Shown: positions 37,526 through 47,502, counted from the stretch's first letter. The stretch is DNA of 64,000 bases from Leptospira hartskeerlii (GCF_002811475.1 NZ_NPDL01000003.1:310001-374000); one strand, 5' to 3'. Translations and numbers: made by a program. Notes: a model not told the origin generated them from the sequence alone.

Positions 37526-39388
37526 CTATTCTTTAGAAGCTAGATCTTCCCATTCAGCAACCTTCCTCTGTAATTCTTCTTGTAGGTTACTCAGTCTTTC
37601 TCCTGATTTTCTGGCAAGTTCAGGATCGGTAGACTGTAAGTTCTGGACCAATTCCTTTTCCTCTGTTTCGAGCGAAAGGATCTCCTTTTCCAAGATCTCC
37701 AGTTTTCTTTTGTCCTGGTAACTTAGGCCCTTCTTCTTATTGTCCGTTTGCTTTTCAGGTTGTTTAGGAGTGTTTGTCTTGGTTTCTTTTTCTTCGTATT
37801 CTCTATATTCCAGATATTCCGAATAGTTGCCGGGGAATCTGTCTATCTTACCTTCTCCTTTGAACACGAATAGATAGTCAGTGACCCGATCCATGAAGTA
37901 ACGATCGTGAGAAACTACAAGAACCACTCCGGGAAAATCGTCCAAGAATTCTTCGAGTACTGAAAGTGTAGGAATGTCCAAATCGTTGGTAGGTTCATCC
38001 AAAACCAAGAAGTTCGGATTTTTCATAAGAAGTAGAATGAGATAAAGTCTTTTCTTTTCCCCTCCGGACAATCTTTCGATCTTAGTCTGTTGCAATTGAG
38101 GAGGAAACAAAAATCTTTCCAAGAACTGGGAAGCAGTCCAAGAAGTTCCGTCGTTCATCTTAATCGTTGGCGCGATCTCTTCTTTTACATATTCCAATAC
38201 TTTCTTAGGACCGGGGAGTTCTTTTCCCAACTGATCGAAATATCCAAAACTTGTATTTAGACCTGCGGCCACATCTCCTGAATCGGCCTTTTCTCTTCCT
38301 GTGATCAAATTCAGAAGTGTGGTCTTTCCCGCACCGTTAGGTCCTACAATTCCGATTCTTTCTTTAGCCTTGAATACATAGGAAAATCCTGAGATCAATT
38401 CTATCCTAGGATAGGATTTTTTAATATTCTTTAATTCTAATATTTTGCCACCGAGTCTTCTGCCGGAAACGGAAATATCCAGGACGATATCTTTGCCTGC
38501 CTTCTTTCTTTCCATTACTTCAATCGCACGATCGGTTCTAGCTTTTTGTTTTGTGCCCCTGGCTTTAGGCTGACGTTTCAACCATTCAAGTTCCGTTCTA
38601 AGAAAAGATTTTCGTTTTGCTTCTTCCTTTTCTTCGATAACCTGCATCTCTACTTTTTTTTCCAGATATAGATCATAATTTCCGGGATAAACTCTGAAGT
38701 TTCCTCTATCTATCTCTAAGATACGGTTTGCGATCTCTTCTAAAAAGTATCTATCGTGTGTGACAAGTAAGACCGCTTTGTCCGTACTTTTTAGGAAGTC
38801 CTGGAGCCAAAGGATTGCATCTATATCCAGGTGGTTGGTAGGTTCGTCTAATACCAAAAAATTGGATTCGTCTGTCAAGGCTTGTGCGAGGGAAACTTTT
38901 TTGGCCATTCCGCCCGAGAGTTCTCCCATTTTTCGGGAAAGATCGGGTATATTCAGTTCTCTTAATATATTTTTAAGTTTGGATTCCAGTTCCCATGCCT
39001 GTTTGGAATCCATTTCTTCCATTGCGAGATGATATTCTTTTTCGGCTTCTTCTCCGCCTTTTTCCAATTCAATGCACGCTTTTTCATATCTTCTGACTGT
39101 ATCTAAAAGTATTCCTGAACCGGAAAGTATATGCTCTAATACGGTTTTGTTCGGATCGAATTCAGGGAATTGGGATAAGAATGAAATTTTGAGTTCTTTG
39201 TTGCGGACCACTTTGCCTGTGTCCGGTTCTTCTATTCCGAGCAAGATCCTAAGTAAGGTGGATTTTCCCGATCCGTTGATCCCGAGTAATCCTGTTTTTT
39301 CTCCCTCGTCTATCCCGAAGCTTAAGCCCTGGAAGAGTTGTTTTTCGCCGATAGATTTGCCGACCTTATCTACAGAGATTAGATTCAT
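37526..39388 (-). CDS. uup: ABC-F ATPase, Uup-like
   Basis: A soluble protein with two fused ATP-binding cassettes and no membrane part, typical of ABC-F ribosome-associated factors. Cassette 1: Walker A GINGSGKST (36-44), signature LSGGMAKKVSLAQAL, Walker B NFLVLDEPTNHLDI. The inter-cassette arm has LEWLKRQPKARGTKQKARTDRA, which resembles the Uup linker. Cassette 2: GPNGAGKTTLL, LSGGEKKRLYL, FLVLDEPTNDLDI. A Lys/Gln-rich linker leads to a C-terminal coiled coil (about 560-615), the Uup DNA-binding-type domain. At 620 residues it is complete. Uup homologues act on branched DNA or ribosomes; which applies here is not clear. Confidence 0.87.
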   Translation of the reverse strand: MNLISVDKVGKSIGEKQLFQGLSFGIDEGEKTGLLGINGSGKSTLLRILLGIEEPDTGKVVRNKELKISFLSQFPEFDPNKTVLEHILSGSGILLDTVRRYEKACIELEKGGEEAEKEYHLAMEEMDSKQAWELESKLKNILRELNIPDLSRKMGELSGGMAKKVSLAQALTDESNFLVLDEPTNHLDIDAILWLQDFLKSTDKAVLLVTHDRYFLEEIANRILEIDRGNFRVYPGNYDLYLEKKVEMQVIEEKEEAKRKSFLRTELEWLKRQPKARGTKQKARTDRAIEVMERKKAGKDIVLDISVSGRRLGGKILELKNIKKSYPRIELISGFSYVFKAKERIGIVGPNGAGKTTLLNLITGREKADSGDVAAGLNTSFGYFDQLGKELPGPKKVLEYVKEEIAPTIKMNDGTSWTASQFLERFLFPPQLQQTKIERLSGGEKKRLYLILLLMKNPNFLVLDEPTNDLDIPTLSVLEEFLDDFPGVVLVVSHDRYFMDRVTDYLFVFKGEGKIDRFPGNYSEYLEYREYEEKETKTNTPKQPEKQTDNKKKGLSYQDKRKLEILEKEILSLETEEKELVQNLQSTDPELARKSGERLSNLQEELQRKVAEWEDLASKE

Positions 39389-39424
39389 CGCTTCCAGCCT
39401 TTTTAAAAGCAGGTGAGAAGCAAT

Positions 39425-41656
39425 TCATTTAGGGATTGGAAGTTCTATTTTGTATCTGGTTCCTATATCTACCGTTTCCAGCCCCCATTTTGCTTTTAGT
39501 TTATCCAATAACATTCCTACCAATTGTAATCCCAATCCTTCCGAATTTCTTACGTTTACGTTTTTAGGAAGTCCAACTCCATTGTCTCCGATGGAAATAG
39601 AAAGTCCGTTGTCTTTTTTGGAGATGGAAATGAAAATCTCTCCTTTTCGATCTCCAGGGAACGCGTATTTTAAGGAATTTGAAACTAGTTCGTTGAACAC
39701 CAATGCAAGCGGGATCGCGAAATCCAAATTTAAACGTATATCTTGGGACTCTATAGAATAACCCACTTTTTTGTTTGCACCATACGACTGGACTAACGCT
39801 ACGAGTAAATTGTTTAGATATTCCGTGAAATCAGCATCCGCAATCGTATCGTTTTGATAAAGTTCCTTATGGACAAGAGCCATGGATTGGATCCTTCTCT
39901 CACATTCTTTCAGAATAGAAACTAACTTTGGATCGTCGGTAAAATCTGTCTGTAAGCTCAAAAGACTGGAAACTACTTGAAGATTGTTTTTAACCCTATG
40001 ATGGATCTCCTTCAACATCACTTCCTTCTCTTCCAAGGATTTTCTTAAAGTTTCTTCATATTGGTATCTATCAGTCACGTCACGAATGATCTGAGTGGCA
40101 CCTATCATATTATGGCTTTCGTCTCGGATCGAACTATAATTGATCTCGAGCACTATGGAATCTTTGATGAGACCTGAAATTTTTCTCTCCATTTTGAAAA
40201 CTTCTCCAGTCAGGGCTCTACTCCAATTTCGAATAATTCTTTCCTTTTCTTCCGGATTATCTATCGCAATATCCCAAATCGATTGGCCTACCGTGATCCT
40301 TTTACCATATAGTTTCCAAACCATAAGTTCGAACGCCGTATTGCAGGAGATGACTCTTAAATCCATATCCACTGCGCATATAGACTCTTTCACACCTTCG
40401 ATGATTGCTTGGAGCCTATCGTTTGTTTGTAGGATCTTCTTTCTGAGTTCGCTTAATTCGAGTTCAGCTTTTTTTCTTTCAGTGATGTCTCGGACAATCA
40501 CCTGCATTAATTTTTGACCCCTTTGTTCGAATGCAACTCCGGAAACTTCTACAGAGATCTCTGTTCCATCTTTTCGGATGAATTTTTCTTCGATCGGTTC
40601 CAAAGGTTCGGATTTGAGCATCGCTTTCAGAACTCTTTCTGCTACGACCTGTCTGGAATCAGGATGTATAAATTCTGCGATCGGTCTTCCTTCTACTTCC
40701 TCCATGGATTCATAACCGAGCATTTTAAGACCGGTTTGGTTGATATAGATTACTTTTCCGTCAGCATGTAAGCCGATTGCATCCGGAGAAACTTCTACTA
40801 ATTTTCTATATTTCTCTTCGCTTGCAAGCAGAGCTGTTTCCCAAACGGTTCGCAGAGTCACGTCTTTTAAGAATATTACGACTTCTTTAATCGTTCCCTC
40901 TTTAGATAAAGGGGCAAAGGATACTTCCAGTTCTGAATTAGGCTGGACAGGGAATAATTTTGAGAAATGCCATTTGACCTTGGCACCTGAAAATGCCTTG
41001 TTTAACTGTGCTTGAAAAATTTCTCTATGAGTTTCAGAGATCAAAGAAAGAATCTTAGAATCCGGAAGTAATTCTATCCCGAATTGTCTTCTGACCTCGG
41101 ACCTTCCGGAAGAATTTACATATTGTATCTTCCCTGTTTGGTTTACACGAATAACCCATTCTTCTGTGCTATCCAAAAGGATATTTGTATAGGAAAGTTG
41201 GTCCTGTAGGATTATTTCACTTTTTCTTAATGGAGTTAGATCTTGAATGGAGCCATAGATCTGGGAGACTCTTTTTTGGACAGGATCCCAGATGGGATGA
41301 GCATGATCTCTCAACCAACGGATCTGTCCATCGGGACCATATACTCTATATTCGTCTGTTCGAGAAGATCCGGATAGTAATGATCTGACTCTTTGTCTGA
41401 TCATATCCAGATCGTCTTGGTGAAAATATTTAGGATCTGCAGCCGCCCAAGGTTGATTCAGGTCTTCTGCACTGATCCCGCAGAATTTTAAAAATCCTTC
41501 GTTTGCCCAGCTTAATATTAGATTTCCGTTATCTAATACGTCTACTCGGTAAAGATAATCGTTAAATACTTCTGGCGCGAGAGCACGGATCTCTTTTTCT
41601 ATTTTTTTTCGAAGATTCCGATTTTGAAACCATTTTAGAAGTTTGGCAAGAGCCAT
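39425..41656 (-). CDS. Multi-PAS HisKA_2 histidine kinase
   Basis: The ATG at 41654-41656 has GGAG 5 bases upstream, so I prefer it to a TTG 15 bases earlier; this gives 743 residues. After a basic N-terminus (KLLKWFQNRNLRKKIEKEI) come four PAS domains: about 35-145 (PAS_3-like, with FHQDDLDMIRQRV), 155-265, 272-395 and 405-525. Then follow a HisKA_2 helix (LKEIHHRVKNNLQVVSSLLSLQ, phospho-acceptor H553) and HATPase_c (NELVSNSLKYAFPGD, GDNGVGLP, GLGLQLVGMLL). It has no membrane helix. No receiver gene is adjacent. It is closely similar in its kinase core to the 43144-44808 kinase, suggesting paralogues. Confidence 0.9.
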   Translation of the reverse strand: MALAKLLKWFQNRNLRKKIEKEIRALAPEVFNDYLYRVDVLDNGNLILSWANEGFLKFCGISAEDLNQPWAAADPKYFHQDDLDMIRQRVRSLLSGSSRTDEYRVYGPDGQIRWLRDHAHPIWDPVQKRVSQIYGSIQDLTPLRKSEIILQDQLSYTNILLDSTEEWVIRVNQTGKIQYVNSSGRSEVRRQFGIELLPDSKILSLISETHREIFQAQLNKAFSGAKVKWHFSKLFPVQPNSELEVSFAPLSKEGTIKEVVIFLKDVTLRTVWETALLASEEKYRKLVEVSPDAIGLHADGKVIYINQTGLKMLGYESMEEVEGRPIAEFIHPDSRQVVAERVLKAMLKSEPLEPIEEKFIRKDGTEISVEVSGVAFEQRGQKLMQVIVRDITERKKAELELSELRKKILQTNDRLQAIIEGVKESICAVDMDLRVISCNTAFELMVWKLYGKRITVGQSIWDIAIDNPEEKERIIRNWSRALTGEVFKMERKISGLIKDSIVLEINYSSIRDESHNMIGATQIIRDVTDRYQYEETLRKSLEEKEVMLKEIHHRVKNNLQVVSSLLSLQTDFTDDPKLVSILKECERRIQSMALVHKELYQNDTIADADFTEYLNNLLVALVQSYGANKKVGYSIESQDIRLNLDFAIPLALVFNELVSNSLKYAFPGDRKGEIFISISKKDNGLSISIGDNGVGLPKNVNVRNSEGLGLQLVGMLLDKLKAKWGLETVDIGTRYKIELPIPK

Positions 41657-41701
41657 CGCAACTCCGAACAACTCCTAAAAAACCGAAGTTTTCCGGGAGC
41701 T

Positions 41702-42613
41702 TTACTTAGCTAAAAATTCTTTGTAAGTATTCGCTACTTCTTCGGGTCTTTCCAGCATAGGGACATGGCCCATATCTTTCAAGATCACCTTTTTAGATCC
41801 CGCAATCCCCTTTTCCAAGACCCCGGCTCCGGAGACACTCAATACTCTATCAGTATCTCCCCAAAGGATTAGGGTCCTTGCTTGGATCTTATTCATATTT
41901 TCCTGCAACGGATAACCTGTAGATCTGATCTGTTTGAATATATATTTATTAAATTCAGAATTTTTGACTGCTCTTTCCGCAAAATAAGAAGCTAAAAAGG
42001 AAGGAATTGGAGGTGGTGTTACGAAAATAAATTTCATTAATTCTTGAAATTCTTCTGCGTTAGTCGCAACTAAATTGTTTTTTCCTTTCTCCAAATTTTT
42101 AGAAAGCTCACTTTTTTCGGGACTATTCACGCCGGAAGGAGCAAATAATCCGAGAGACAATATTTTTCGCGGATAAGTAGCAGCATACACTCCGGAGATC
42201 GCTCCTCCCATGGAGTTACCTACGATATGAAATTTTTCCCAGCCCAACTTCGTAACGAACTCATCCAGTCGTTTTACTTGCTGAGCAATATTATAATCCT
42301 GATCTGGAATTCTGTCATTCTCCCCAAAACCGGGAAGATCCACTGCTACTACGGTATATGTAGGTGTAAGCCATTTGGAAAATCTAGTCCAATTATCCTT
42401 GTCCCCGCCGAATCCATGGACCATCAGGATTTTTTCGCTACCTTCTCCACCTTCTAAATACACCCAATTCCAAGGTTCTATCTTGGTTTGTTTCTTTTCG
42501 AGACCGGCTTTCCATCTTTCATAACCGATGCCAGTTTTGACGAGCGTCTCGGAGCAATAGGTCAGTCCGAATAAAATTAGAAAAAGGTAGATTGGGAAAA
42601 ATTTGCGGTTCAT
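41702..42613 (-). CDS. Alpha/beta hydrolase lipoprotein
   Basis: From the ATG at 42611-42613 the product starts MNRKFFPIYLFLILFGLTY-C20, a signal peptide with lipobox; a TTG two codons earlier is also possible and no clear ribosome-binding site decides. The hydrolase core is complete: HGFGGDKDNWTRFSKWL, the nucleophile elbow VGNSMGGAISG, an Asp in LILWGDTDRVLS and a His in DMGHVPMLERPEEV. This is the esterase/haloperoxidase type. It has 303 residues. It sits 7 bp downstream of the cyclic-nucleotide-binding gene, probably co-transcribed. The substrate is unknown. Confidence 0.85.
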   Translation of the reverse strand: MNRKFFPIYLFLILFGLTYCSETLVKTGIGYERWKAGLEKKQTKIEPWNWVYLEGGEGSEKILMVHGFGGDKDNWTRFSKWLTPTYTVVAVDLPGFGENDRIPDQDYNIAQQVKRLDEFVTKLGWEKFHIVGNSMGGAISGVYAATYPRKILSLGLFAPSGVNSPEKSELSKNLEKGKNNLVATNAEEFQELMKFIFVTPPPIPSFLASYFAERAVKNSEFNKYIFKQIRSTGYPLQENMNKIQARTLILWGDTDRVLSVSGAGVLEKGIAGSKKVILKDMGHVPMLERPEEVANTYKEFLAK

Positions 42614-42620
42614 AGTCAAG

Positions 42621-43094
42621 TCACGAATAACGTTTTTTTAATTCTCTTGCGTAAGCCAAGTCATGAGTCAAAAGTCTCATTCTTTTCACCAAGTAGGTGG
42701 TGATACCTTTATAAAATTTCAGAGCGAGTTCCTTATCGGAATCCAGAATATGTTGCAGATGTTCGAAAGGAATTTCTAAAAGTTCGCAACGTTCCATTGC
42801 TTCTACTGTCCCGGCTCTTTTTCCCTGATCCAAAAATGGGAATTCTCCGAAATGGTCTCCGGTTGCGATCGTAGTTACGTTTACATCGTTCCCTTTTTCG
42901 GTGGAGGTCAAAATTTTTAGGGTTCCGTACATTACCACATAGAACGCTTTTGCCTCGTTCCCTTCTTGGTAAACCGCGTCCCCTTGTTCAAGCACCTTGT
43001 ATTTTGTCTTCTCCGCTATTTTAGCCAATTCATCCATAGAGAAGCTGGAAAATAAATAAATCTGGTGTAGGATTTCTTCTGTAGTGTGTTGCAT
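42621..43094 (-). CDS. Stand-alone cyclic-nucleotide-binding domain protein
   Basis: A 157-residue CAP-family effector domain without a DNA-binding helix-turn-helix. The phosphate-binding cassette is near canonical: FGEFPFLDQGKRAGTVEA, with E84 and R93 in the positions that contact the ribose and phosphate. The C-terminal helix (KFYKGITTYLVKRMRLLTHDLAYARELKKR) is long and basic and might dimerise or bind a partner. AAGGA lies 4 bases before the ATG. It is the only cNMP-binding protein seen in the window, which also encodes a class III cyclase; the link is inference. It is followed by the hydrolase lipoprotein gene and preceded by a kinase gene. Confidence 0.88.
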   Translation of the reverse strand: MQHTTEEILHQIYLFSSFSMDELAKIAEKTKYKVLEQGDAVYQEGNEAKAFYVVMYGTLKILTSTEKGNDVNVTTIATGDHFGEFPFLDQGKRAGTVEAMERCELLEIPFEHLQHILDSDKELALKFYKGITTYLVKRMRLLTHDLAYARELKKRYS

Positions 43095-43143
43095 GTGTTC
43101 CTTACCAAAGACCGAGTATTGAGCCTAGAAAAAAACCATCAAG

Positions 43144-44808
43144 CTACTTTCCTACATTCCGGTCCGGAATTCTAAGACGAAAAACAACTCCATTTTCCGA
43201 AGTAAATTCGGAGCTTGCCTTTAGCTGCCTAGACAAGATCTCAATAAGCTGGATGCCGATCGTCCCTGAGCCATTATGATTCTCTTTTCGGAAACCTACC
43301 CCGTTGTCAGAGTACGAGAAGATGATATTCTGTTCTTCTTTAAAGATACTGACTTGAATTTTTCCGGTACGGTCTTGCGGAAATGCATATTTTAAGGAGT
43401 TGGTGAGAAGTTCATTTAAGATCAACCCTAAAGGAATCGCTCTTTCTATACTCACTTCCAAGGGACGAACATTCAGTTGGAGTTGGATACGAGGAACACC
43501 CCCATAGGCTCGGATCAAATTAGAAGAAACTGTTGTGAAATAATTTTCTAGATCTACTGCAGCGAAATTTTCAGATCTATAGAGTTCCGCGTGAACGAAT
43601 CCCATTGATTTGACTCTATTCTCACATTCTTGCAAGATCCTTTTTAGATTTGGGTCCTCCGTATTCTCGTATTGTAGGCCGAGAAGACTGGAAACAACTT
43701 GGAGATTATTTTTGACCCTATGGTGGATTTCTTGTAGCATCGCCTCCTTTTCTTTTAAAGATCTCTCCAAAGTCCTGGTCATACAATTTCTTTCGGTCAC
43801 ATCACGTACGATTCCCATGTAACGGGACTCATCTATACGAACTGCATTCACTTCAGCTTCTATGATCCTACCGGATCTACTTTTGAATTTTCTATTTAAG
43901 ATTACGGGTTTACCGATTTCTAATACCGGAATTCTTTGCAAAGCATCCGCTAAACTATCTTTGTCGAGAATATCCTTTAAACTGAAAGTTTGGAGTTCTT
44001 CTTTTGTGTATTCCAGAAGTTCGCAAATCCTTTTGTTCACTTCTAAAATTTTGGTTTCAAAATTTGTAATGATGATCGAATCGGAAGCGCTCTCCACTAA
44101 GGAACGATATCTTCTTTCACTTTCTTCTAATAAAGAAATTGCCTTCACTCTTTCCGTAACATCGTATAGAATGGAGAATAGCACCCTTTTACCACCGAAC
44201 TGTAAAGGTCCGCTATAAACTTCCATCTCGCGAATTTCTCCGCTTTTTAATTTATGTCTGAATCGGAAGTATTGTCTGGCCTCGAGAGCAGCTTGTTTCA
44301 TCTCTTCGAAAATCTGTTCTTTCGTGAAGATATTAATATCGGTGATCTTCATTTGAAGGAGTTCTTCTTGGCTATATCCGTAAAACTGGATCGCTGCTTG
44401 GTTCGCGTATAAAATATCCCCTGAATCAGGATCTAAGATCCATTTAATCGCCTGGTTGGTCTCAAAAATTTGACGGAATGGTCTGTCGCTAGATAGGAAT
44501 TCCTTCCAAAAAGAATTTTCTAGAAGAGAATCGGAGCCTTCTTCCATTGGATCCATTCTAATCCAAAATATTCCATGAGTAAGGGTCCAACTCGCGATGA
44601 TCCCGATGTTCCCTGGAAATGAAAGAGGACTTTTTCCGGGCTGCCAAGAAAGGACTGTGCTGCCCTTCTCCCCTTGGATTTTCTCTGTTCCATCCAAAAA
44701 ATAGGAAAGTGGATTTTGTCTCCAGGAATCCAAGGGAAGATTGGTCTCGATGATCAATCCGGAAGGGTCCAGAAGAATGCACCAGTATGGAAAGAAGGAA
44801 GATTTCAT
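43144..44808 (-). CDS. PAS-PAS HisKA_2 histidine kinase
   Basis: A 554-residue soluble kinase. A divergent N-terminal PAS-like region (1-105, starting MKSSFFPYWCILLDPSGLII) is followed by PAS domains at about 112-222 and 228-345. Then come a HisKA_2 helix (LQEIHHRVKNNLQVVSSLLGLQ, phospho-acceptor H363) and HATPase_c (NELLTNSLKYAFPQD, YSDNGVGF, GTIGIQLIEIL). No ribosome-binding site is evident before the ATG at 44806-44808. It is divergent from the DUF445 gene. The downstream genes (cNMP-binding protein, hydrolase, second HisKA_2 kinase) run in the same direction with gaps of 49, 7 and 45 bp. Confidence 0.9.
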   Translation of the reverse strand: MKSSFFPYWCILLDPSGLIIETNLPLDSWRQNPLSYFLDGTEKIQGEKGSTVLSWQPGKSPLSFPGNIGIIASWTLTHGIFWIRMDPMEEGSDSLLENSFWKEFLSSDRPFRQIFETNQAIKWILDPDSGDILYANQAAIQFYGYSQEELLQMKITDINIFTKEQIFEEMKQAALEARQYFRFRHKLKSGEIREMEVYSGPLQFGGKRVLFSILYDVTERVKAISLLEESERRYRSLVESASDSIIITNFETKILEVNKRICELLEYTKEELQTFSLKDILDKDSLADALQRIPVLEIGKPVILNRKFKSRSGRIIEAEVNAVRIDESRYMGIVRDVTERNCMTRTLERSLKEKEAMLQEIHHRVKNNLQVVSSLLGLQYENTEDPNLKRILQECENRVKSMGFVHAELYRSENFAAVDLENYFTTVSSNLIRAYGGVPRIQLQLNVRPLEVSIERAIPLGLILNELLTNSLKYAFPQDRTGKIQVSIFKEEQNIIFSYSDNGVGFRKENHNGSGTIGIQLIEILSRQLKASSEFTSENGVVFRLRIPDRNVGK

Positions 44809-44983
44809 ATTTTAAAACTGGAGAGAACTATTTCCGGAATTTATTGGACTCTGAAAAATCTTTTTTCAAAACCTTCGCTCCAGATCCAGAAAACTGACGG
44901 AAAAATAACTTGCAGTGCGCTGGGTCGAAAAGGACTTTGCAATAGAACCGAATTGTATAGCGCACGCTACAGGAATTGAAAAT

Positions 44984-46213
44984 ATGGATCTGTCCTTCTT
45001 CAGCCAAAACAAAGAATTGATCGGGGTCTTGATGATGCCCTTAACCTACGGGTTCGTAGGCTGGTTTACCAATGTGGTGGCCTTAAAAATGACATTCTAC
45101 CCTCTGGAATTTGTGGGAATTCCTCCTTATTTAGGGTGGCAAGGGATTGTTCCGAAGAAGGCCCAGAAATTGGCCCTAAAATCGGTCAATATCATGACCG
45201 AAAGGCTGATCAAGGTGGAGGACTTTTTCTCCAAAGTGGACCCGGACCAATTAGAGACTGAGTTCCAACCTGTTCTGAATGATCTGATCCCTTCTGCAAC
45301 TCATGAGATTGTTCATCATATCAATCCAATTCTCAGAAAACATTTAGAGAACGGACATGGAGAAGAGATCGTAAGAGCAGTCCAAGAAAAATGCGCTCAT
45401 ACAGTGAAGAATATCATAACCCAGGTGAAGGAGAATGTATCTTCCGTTTTCAATTTCAGATCCCTGGTATTACGTAAACTCACAGGTCCGAATGTAGAAA
45501 GGATCGTAAACATATTCGAAGAAGTCGGTTCTAAAGAATTCAAATTTATAGAACATTGCGGTTGGGCACTCGGAGGAGCGCTCGGTATCGCTCAGGCATT
45601 CCTATGGAATTATCTTCCTATCTGGTGGACACTTCCTATCCAAGGAATTATCGTAGGATATATCACAAACTGGGTTGCACTCACTATGATCTTTCGCCCT
45701 CTTTATGAAAAAAAAGTGGGCCCGATAAAATACAGAGGCTTATTCATAGCAAGACAGGAAGAAGTTTCTAAAAAATATTCGAACGTATTCGCTACACAAG
45801 TTCTCACAGCAAGAAACGTATTGGAAGAGATCTTATATAAGAGAGCTGCAAGAACTTTAGTAGAAACCATCCAAGCAGAAACTGAATCCGCTGCTACTCG
45901 ATTAAACTTATCCGGACAACTAGATGCAGAGAATAAAGGAGAAGATTCAGATTTCGAGAACACCAAAAAAGAAGTCATCCGTAAAGTAAGCGATTCTTTA
46001 GCGGGAAGTTCTTTGAAACTCGAAACTTATATGGGAAGAGCGATGAGCATAGAGAATAATATGTTCAAACGTATGAAGGATCTCCCACCGGAAGAATTTG
46101 AACCTATCTTAAGATCGGCTTTCCAAGAAGATGAATATGTCCTTATCCTGATCGGTTCCGTTTTGGGAGCAATCGTAGGTCTTGTACAAGGCATCTACAT
46201 GATCGCGGTGTAA
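44984..46213 (+). CDS. DUF445 family membrane protein
   Basis: The ATG at 44984-44986 has AGGA 9 bases upstream; an earlier in-frame ATG (44915) would put 23 hydrophilic residues before the first helix and is less likely. The 409-residue protein shows the two family hallmarks: N-terminal helix plus FVGWFTNVVALKMTFYPL, and a mid-protein repeat GYITNWVALTMIFRPL. Helical stretches lie between them, and a C-terminal membrane helix (LILIGSVLGAIVGLVQGIYM) closes the chain. DUF445 proteins resemble YheB/YjiN of other bacteria and have no firm function. It is followed 1 bp later by a 99-codon gene. Confidence 0.88.
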   Translation: MDLSFFSQNKELIGVLMMPLTYGFVGWFTNVVALKMTFYPLEFVGIPPYLGWQGIVPKKAQKLALKSVNIMTERLIKVEDFFSKVDPDQLETEFQPVLNDLIPSATHEIVHHINPILRKHLENGHGEEIVRAVQEKCAHTVKNIITQVKENVSSVFNFRSLVLRKLTGPNVERIVNIFEEVGSKEFKFIEHCGWALGGALGIAQAFLWNYLPIWWTLPIQGIIVGYITNWVALTMIFRPLYEKKVGPIKYRGLFIARQEEVSKKYSNVFATQVLTARNVLEEILYKRAARTLVETIQAETESAATRLNLSGQLDAENKGEDSDFENTKKEVIRKVSDSLAGSSLKLETYMGRAMSIENNMFKRMKDLPPEEFEPILRSAFQEDEYVLILIGSVLGAIVGLVQGIYMIAV

Positions 46214-46214
46214 T

Positions 46215-46514
46215 ATGGATCTGATCAAGGTAACAGAATCAGATCCTGAATCTTTCCTCCGGAAATTAACCAAAGCAATCTCCGGAGGAGAATTGGGTGC
46301 AGTCACAAAATTCGATCTGAAAGAAGACGATTTTTGCATCAAATTTTCAGGATTGGGTGAATCCAGGATCTGGTTTAAGTTACAAAGAGAAGGAGAAGGA
46401 TTCTCGGCAGTCAAAAAAAGGGAAAAGATTGCTTTACTACATTTAGCATTCAGATCAGAAATGGAAAAAAATTTGGAGAATATTCTGATCCGACTAGGAG
46501 CAGAAGTTTCCTAA
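46215..46514 (+). CDS. Hypothetical protein, 99 aa
   Basis: I do not recognise it. The protein is soluble, charged and mixed alpha/beta, with no signal or membrane segment. It starts 1 bp after the DUF445 stop and 10 bp before a hydrolase gene, so it is probably expressed with them. A KREKIALLHLAFRSEMEKNL helix near the C-terminus may mediate dimerisation. Confidence 0.65.
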   Translation: MDLIKVTESDPESFLRKLTKAISGGELGAVTKFDLKEDDFCIKFSGLGESRIWFKLQREGEGFSAVKKREKIALLHLAFRSEMEKNLENILIRLGAEVS

Positions 46515-46524
46515 ATATTACAGA

Positions 46525-47502
46525 ATGTTACAATTCGGTTCGGATTCCAAAATAGCTACTCTACCTTCCGGAATCCGAATCTCCTATCGGATCTTTCCAG
46601 GCAAATCAAAAGTCCCTCTTTTCTGTGTTCACGGCTTGACAGGAAATCTAAAAAACTTCGAACCAATTGCACAAGGGCTCTCCAAAAAAGGGATCACAGT
46701 GATCGTATATGATCTACGAGGAAGAGGCAATTCGGATAAACCAAAAGAAGAATATTCCGCGAGAGTCCACGCACAAGATTTAAAAGAACTGTCTAGTATA
46801 TTAGGATATTCTAAAATATCTATACTTTCCCATTCATTAGGTGCCTGGATCACTCTTAGATTTGCGGAGAAGTTCGCAAGTTTCCTGGAAAAGGCAGTAT
46901 TGATAGACGGAGGTGGAGAACTTTCGATCAAACGTAAAATTTCAAATCTGCTGATGATCCAAGGCTCTTTAGCCCGTTTGGGCAGAAGGATCCCGAGTAA
47001 GGAAATATATCTGCAAGAGGCTAAAAAGTCCCCCCTTCTTTCGGCTTGGAATACGAATATTCAAAATTTCTTATTGTACGAGTTAGAATTAGTCGGAACA
47101 CTTTCTACTTCTTTAATGCCTGGAGATACTTTTTATGGACCGGTGCTTTGTTCTATTCCCCCATTTGTAATCGATTCCGAACTAAAGAATATGGGTGGAG
47201 CAATGAAGCCTGCAGGAATTATTGCCAGGATCTTCAAAGATCCAAAAGAATTTTTCAAAACTCTAAAAGAAAATAAAGTCATGCCTTATTCCGCTTTGCA
47301 TTGCCCGGTTCTCGTGATCCGCGCCCTGAAACCGAATTTCAAAGCGGGAGACGAACTTTTACCTTCTACCGCTATAGAGAAGATGAAAGAGAAGATCAAA
47401 AACCTGAAAGTTTATGAACTAACGGATAAGAATCATTATGAATCCGTGTTATTGGAAGATAAGGATAGAGATCAGGAAATATTCAAATTTTTGAGATCTT
47501 AA
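46525..47502 (+). CDS. Alpha/beta hydrolase
   Basis: A 325-residue cytoplasmic hydrolase. It carries the oxyanion region LFCVHGLTGNLKNFEPIAQGL, the conserved YDLRGRGNSDKP, the nucleophile elbow LSHSLGAWITLRFA, and a C-terminal His in TDKNHYESVLLED. The acid residue would lie around LVIRALKPNFKAGDELLP, where the usual G-x-D is not obvious, so the third triad member is uncertain. It ends convergently with pgsW: the two stop codons overlap in a TTAA. Its substrate is unknown. Confidence 0.82.
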   Translation: MLQFGSDSKIATLPSGIRISYRIFPGKSKVPLFCVHGLTGNLKNFEPIAQGLSKKGITVIVYDLRGRGNSDKPKEEYSARVHAQDLKELSSILGYSKISILSHSLGAWITLRFAEKFASFLEKAVLIDGGGELSIKRKISNLLMIQGSLARLGRRIPSKEIYLQEAKKSPLLSAWNTNIQNFLLYELELVGTLSTSLMPGDTFYGPVLCSIPPFVIDSELKNMGGAMKPAGIIARIFKDPKEFFKTLKENKVMPYSALHCPVLVIRALKPNFKAGDELLPSTAIEKMKEKIKNLKVYELTDKNHYESVLLEDKDRDQEIFKFLRS

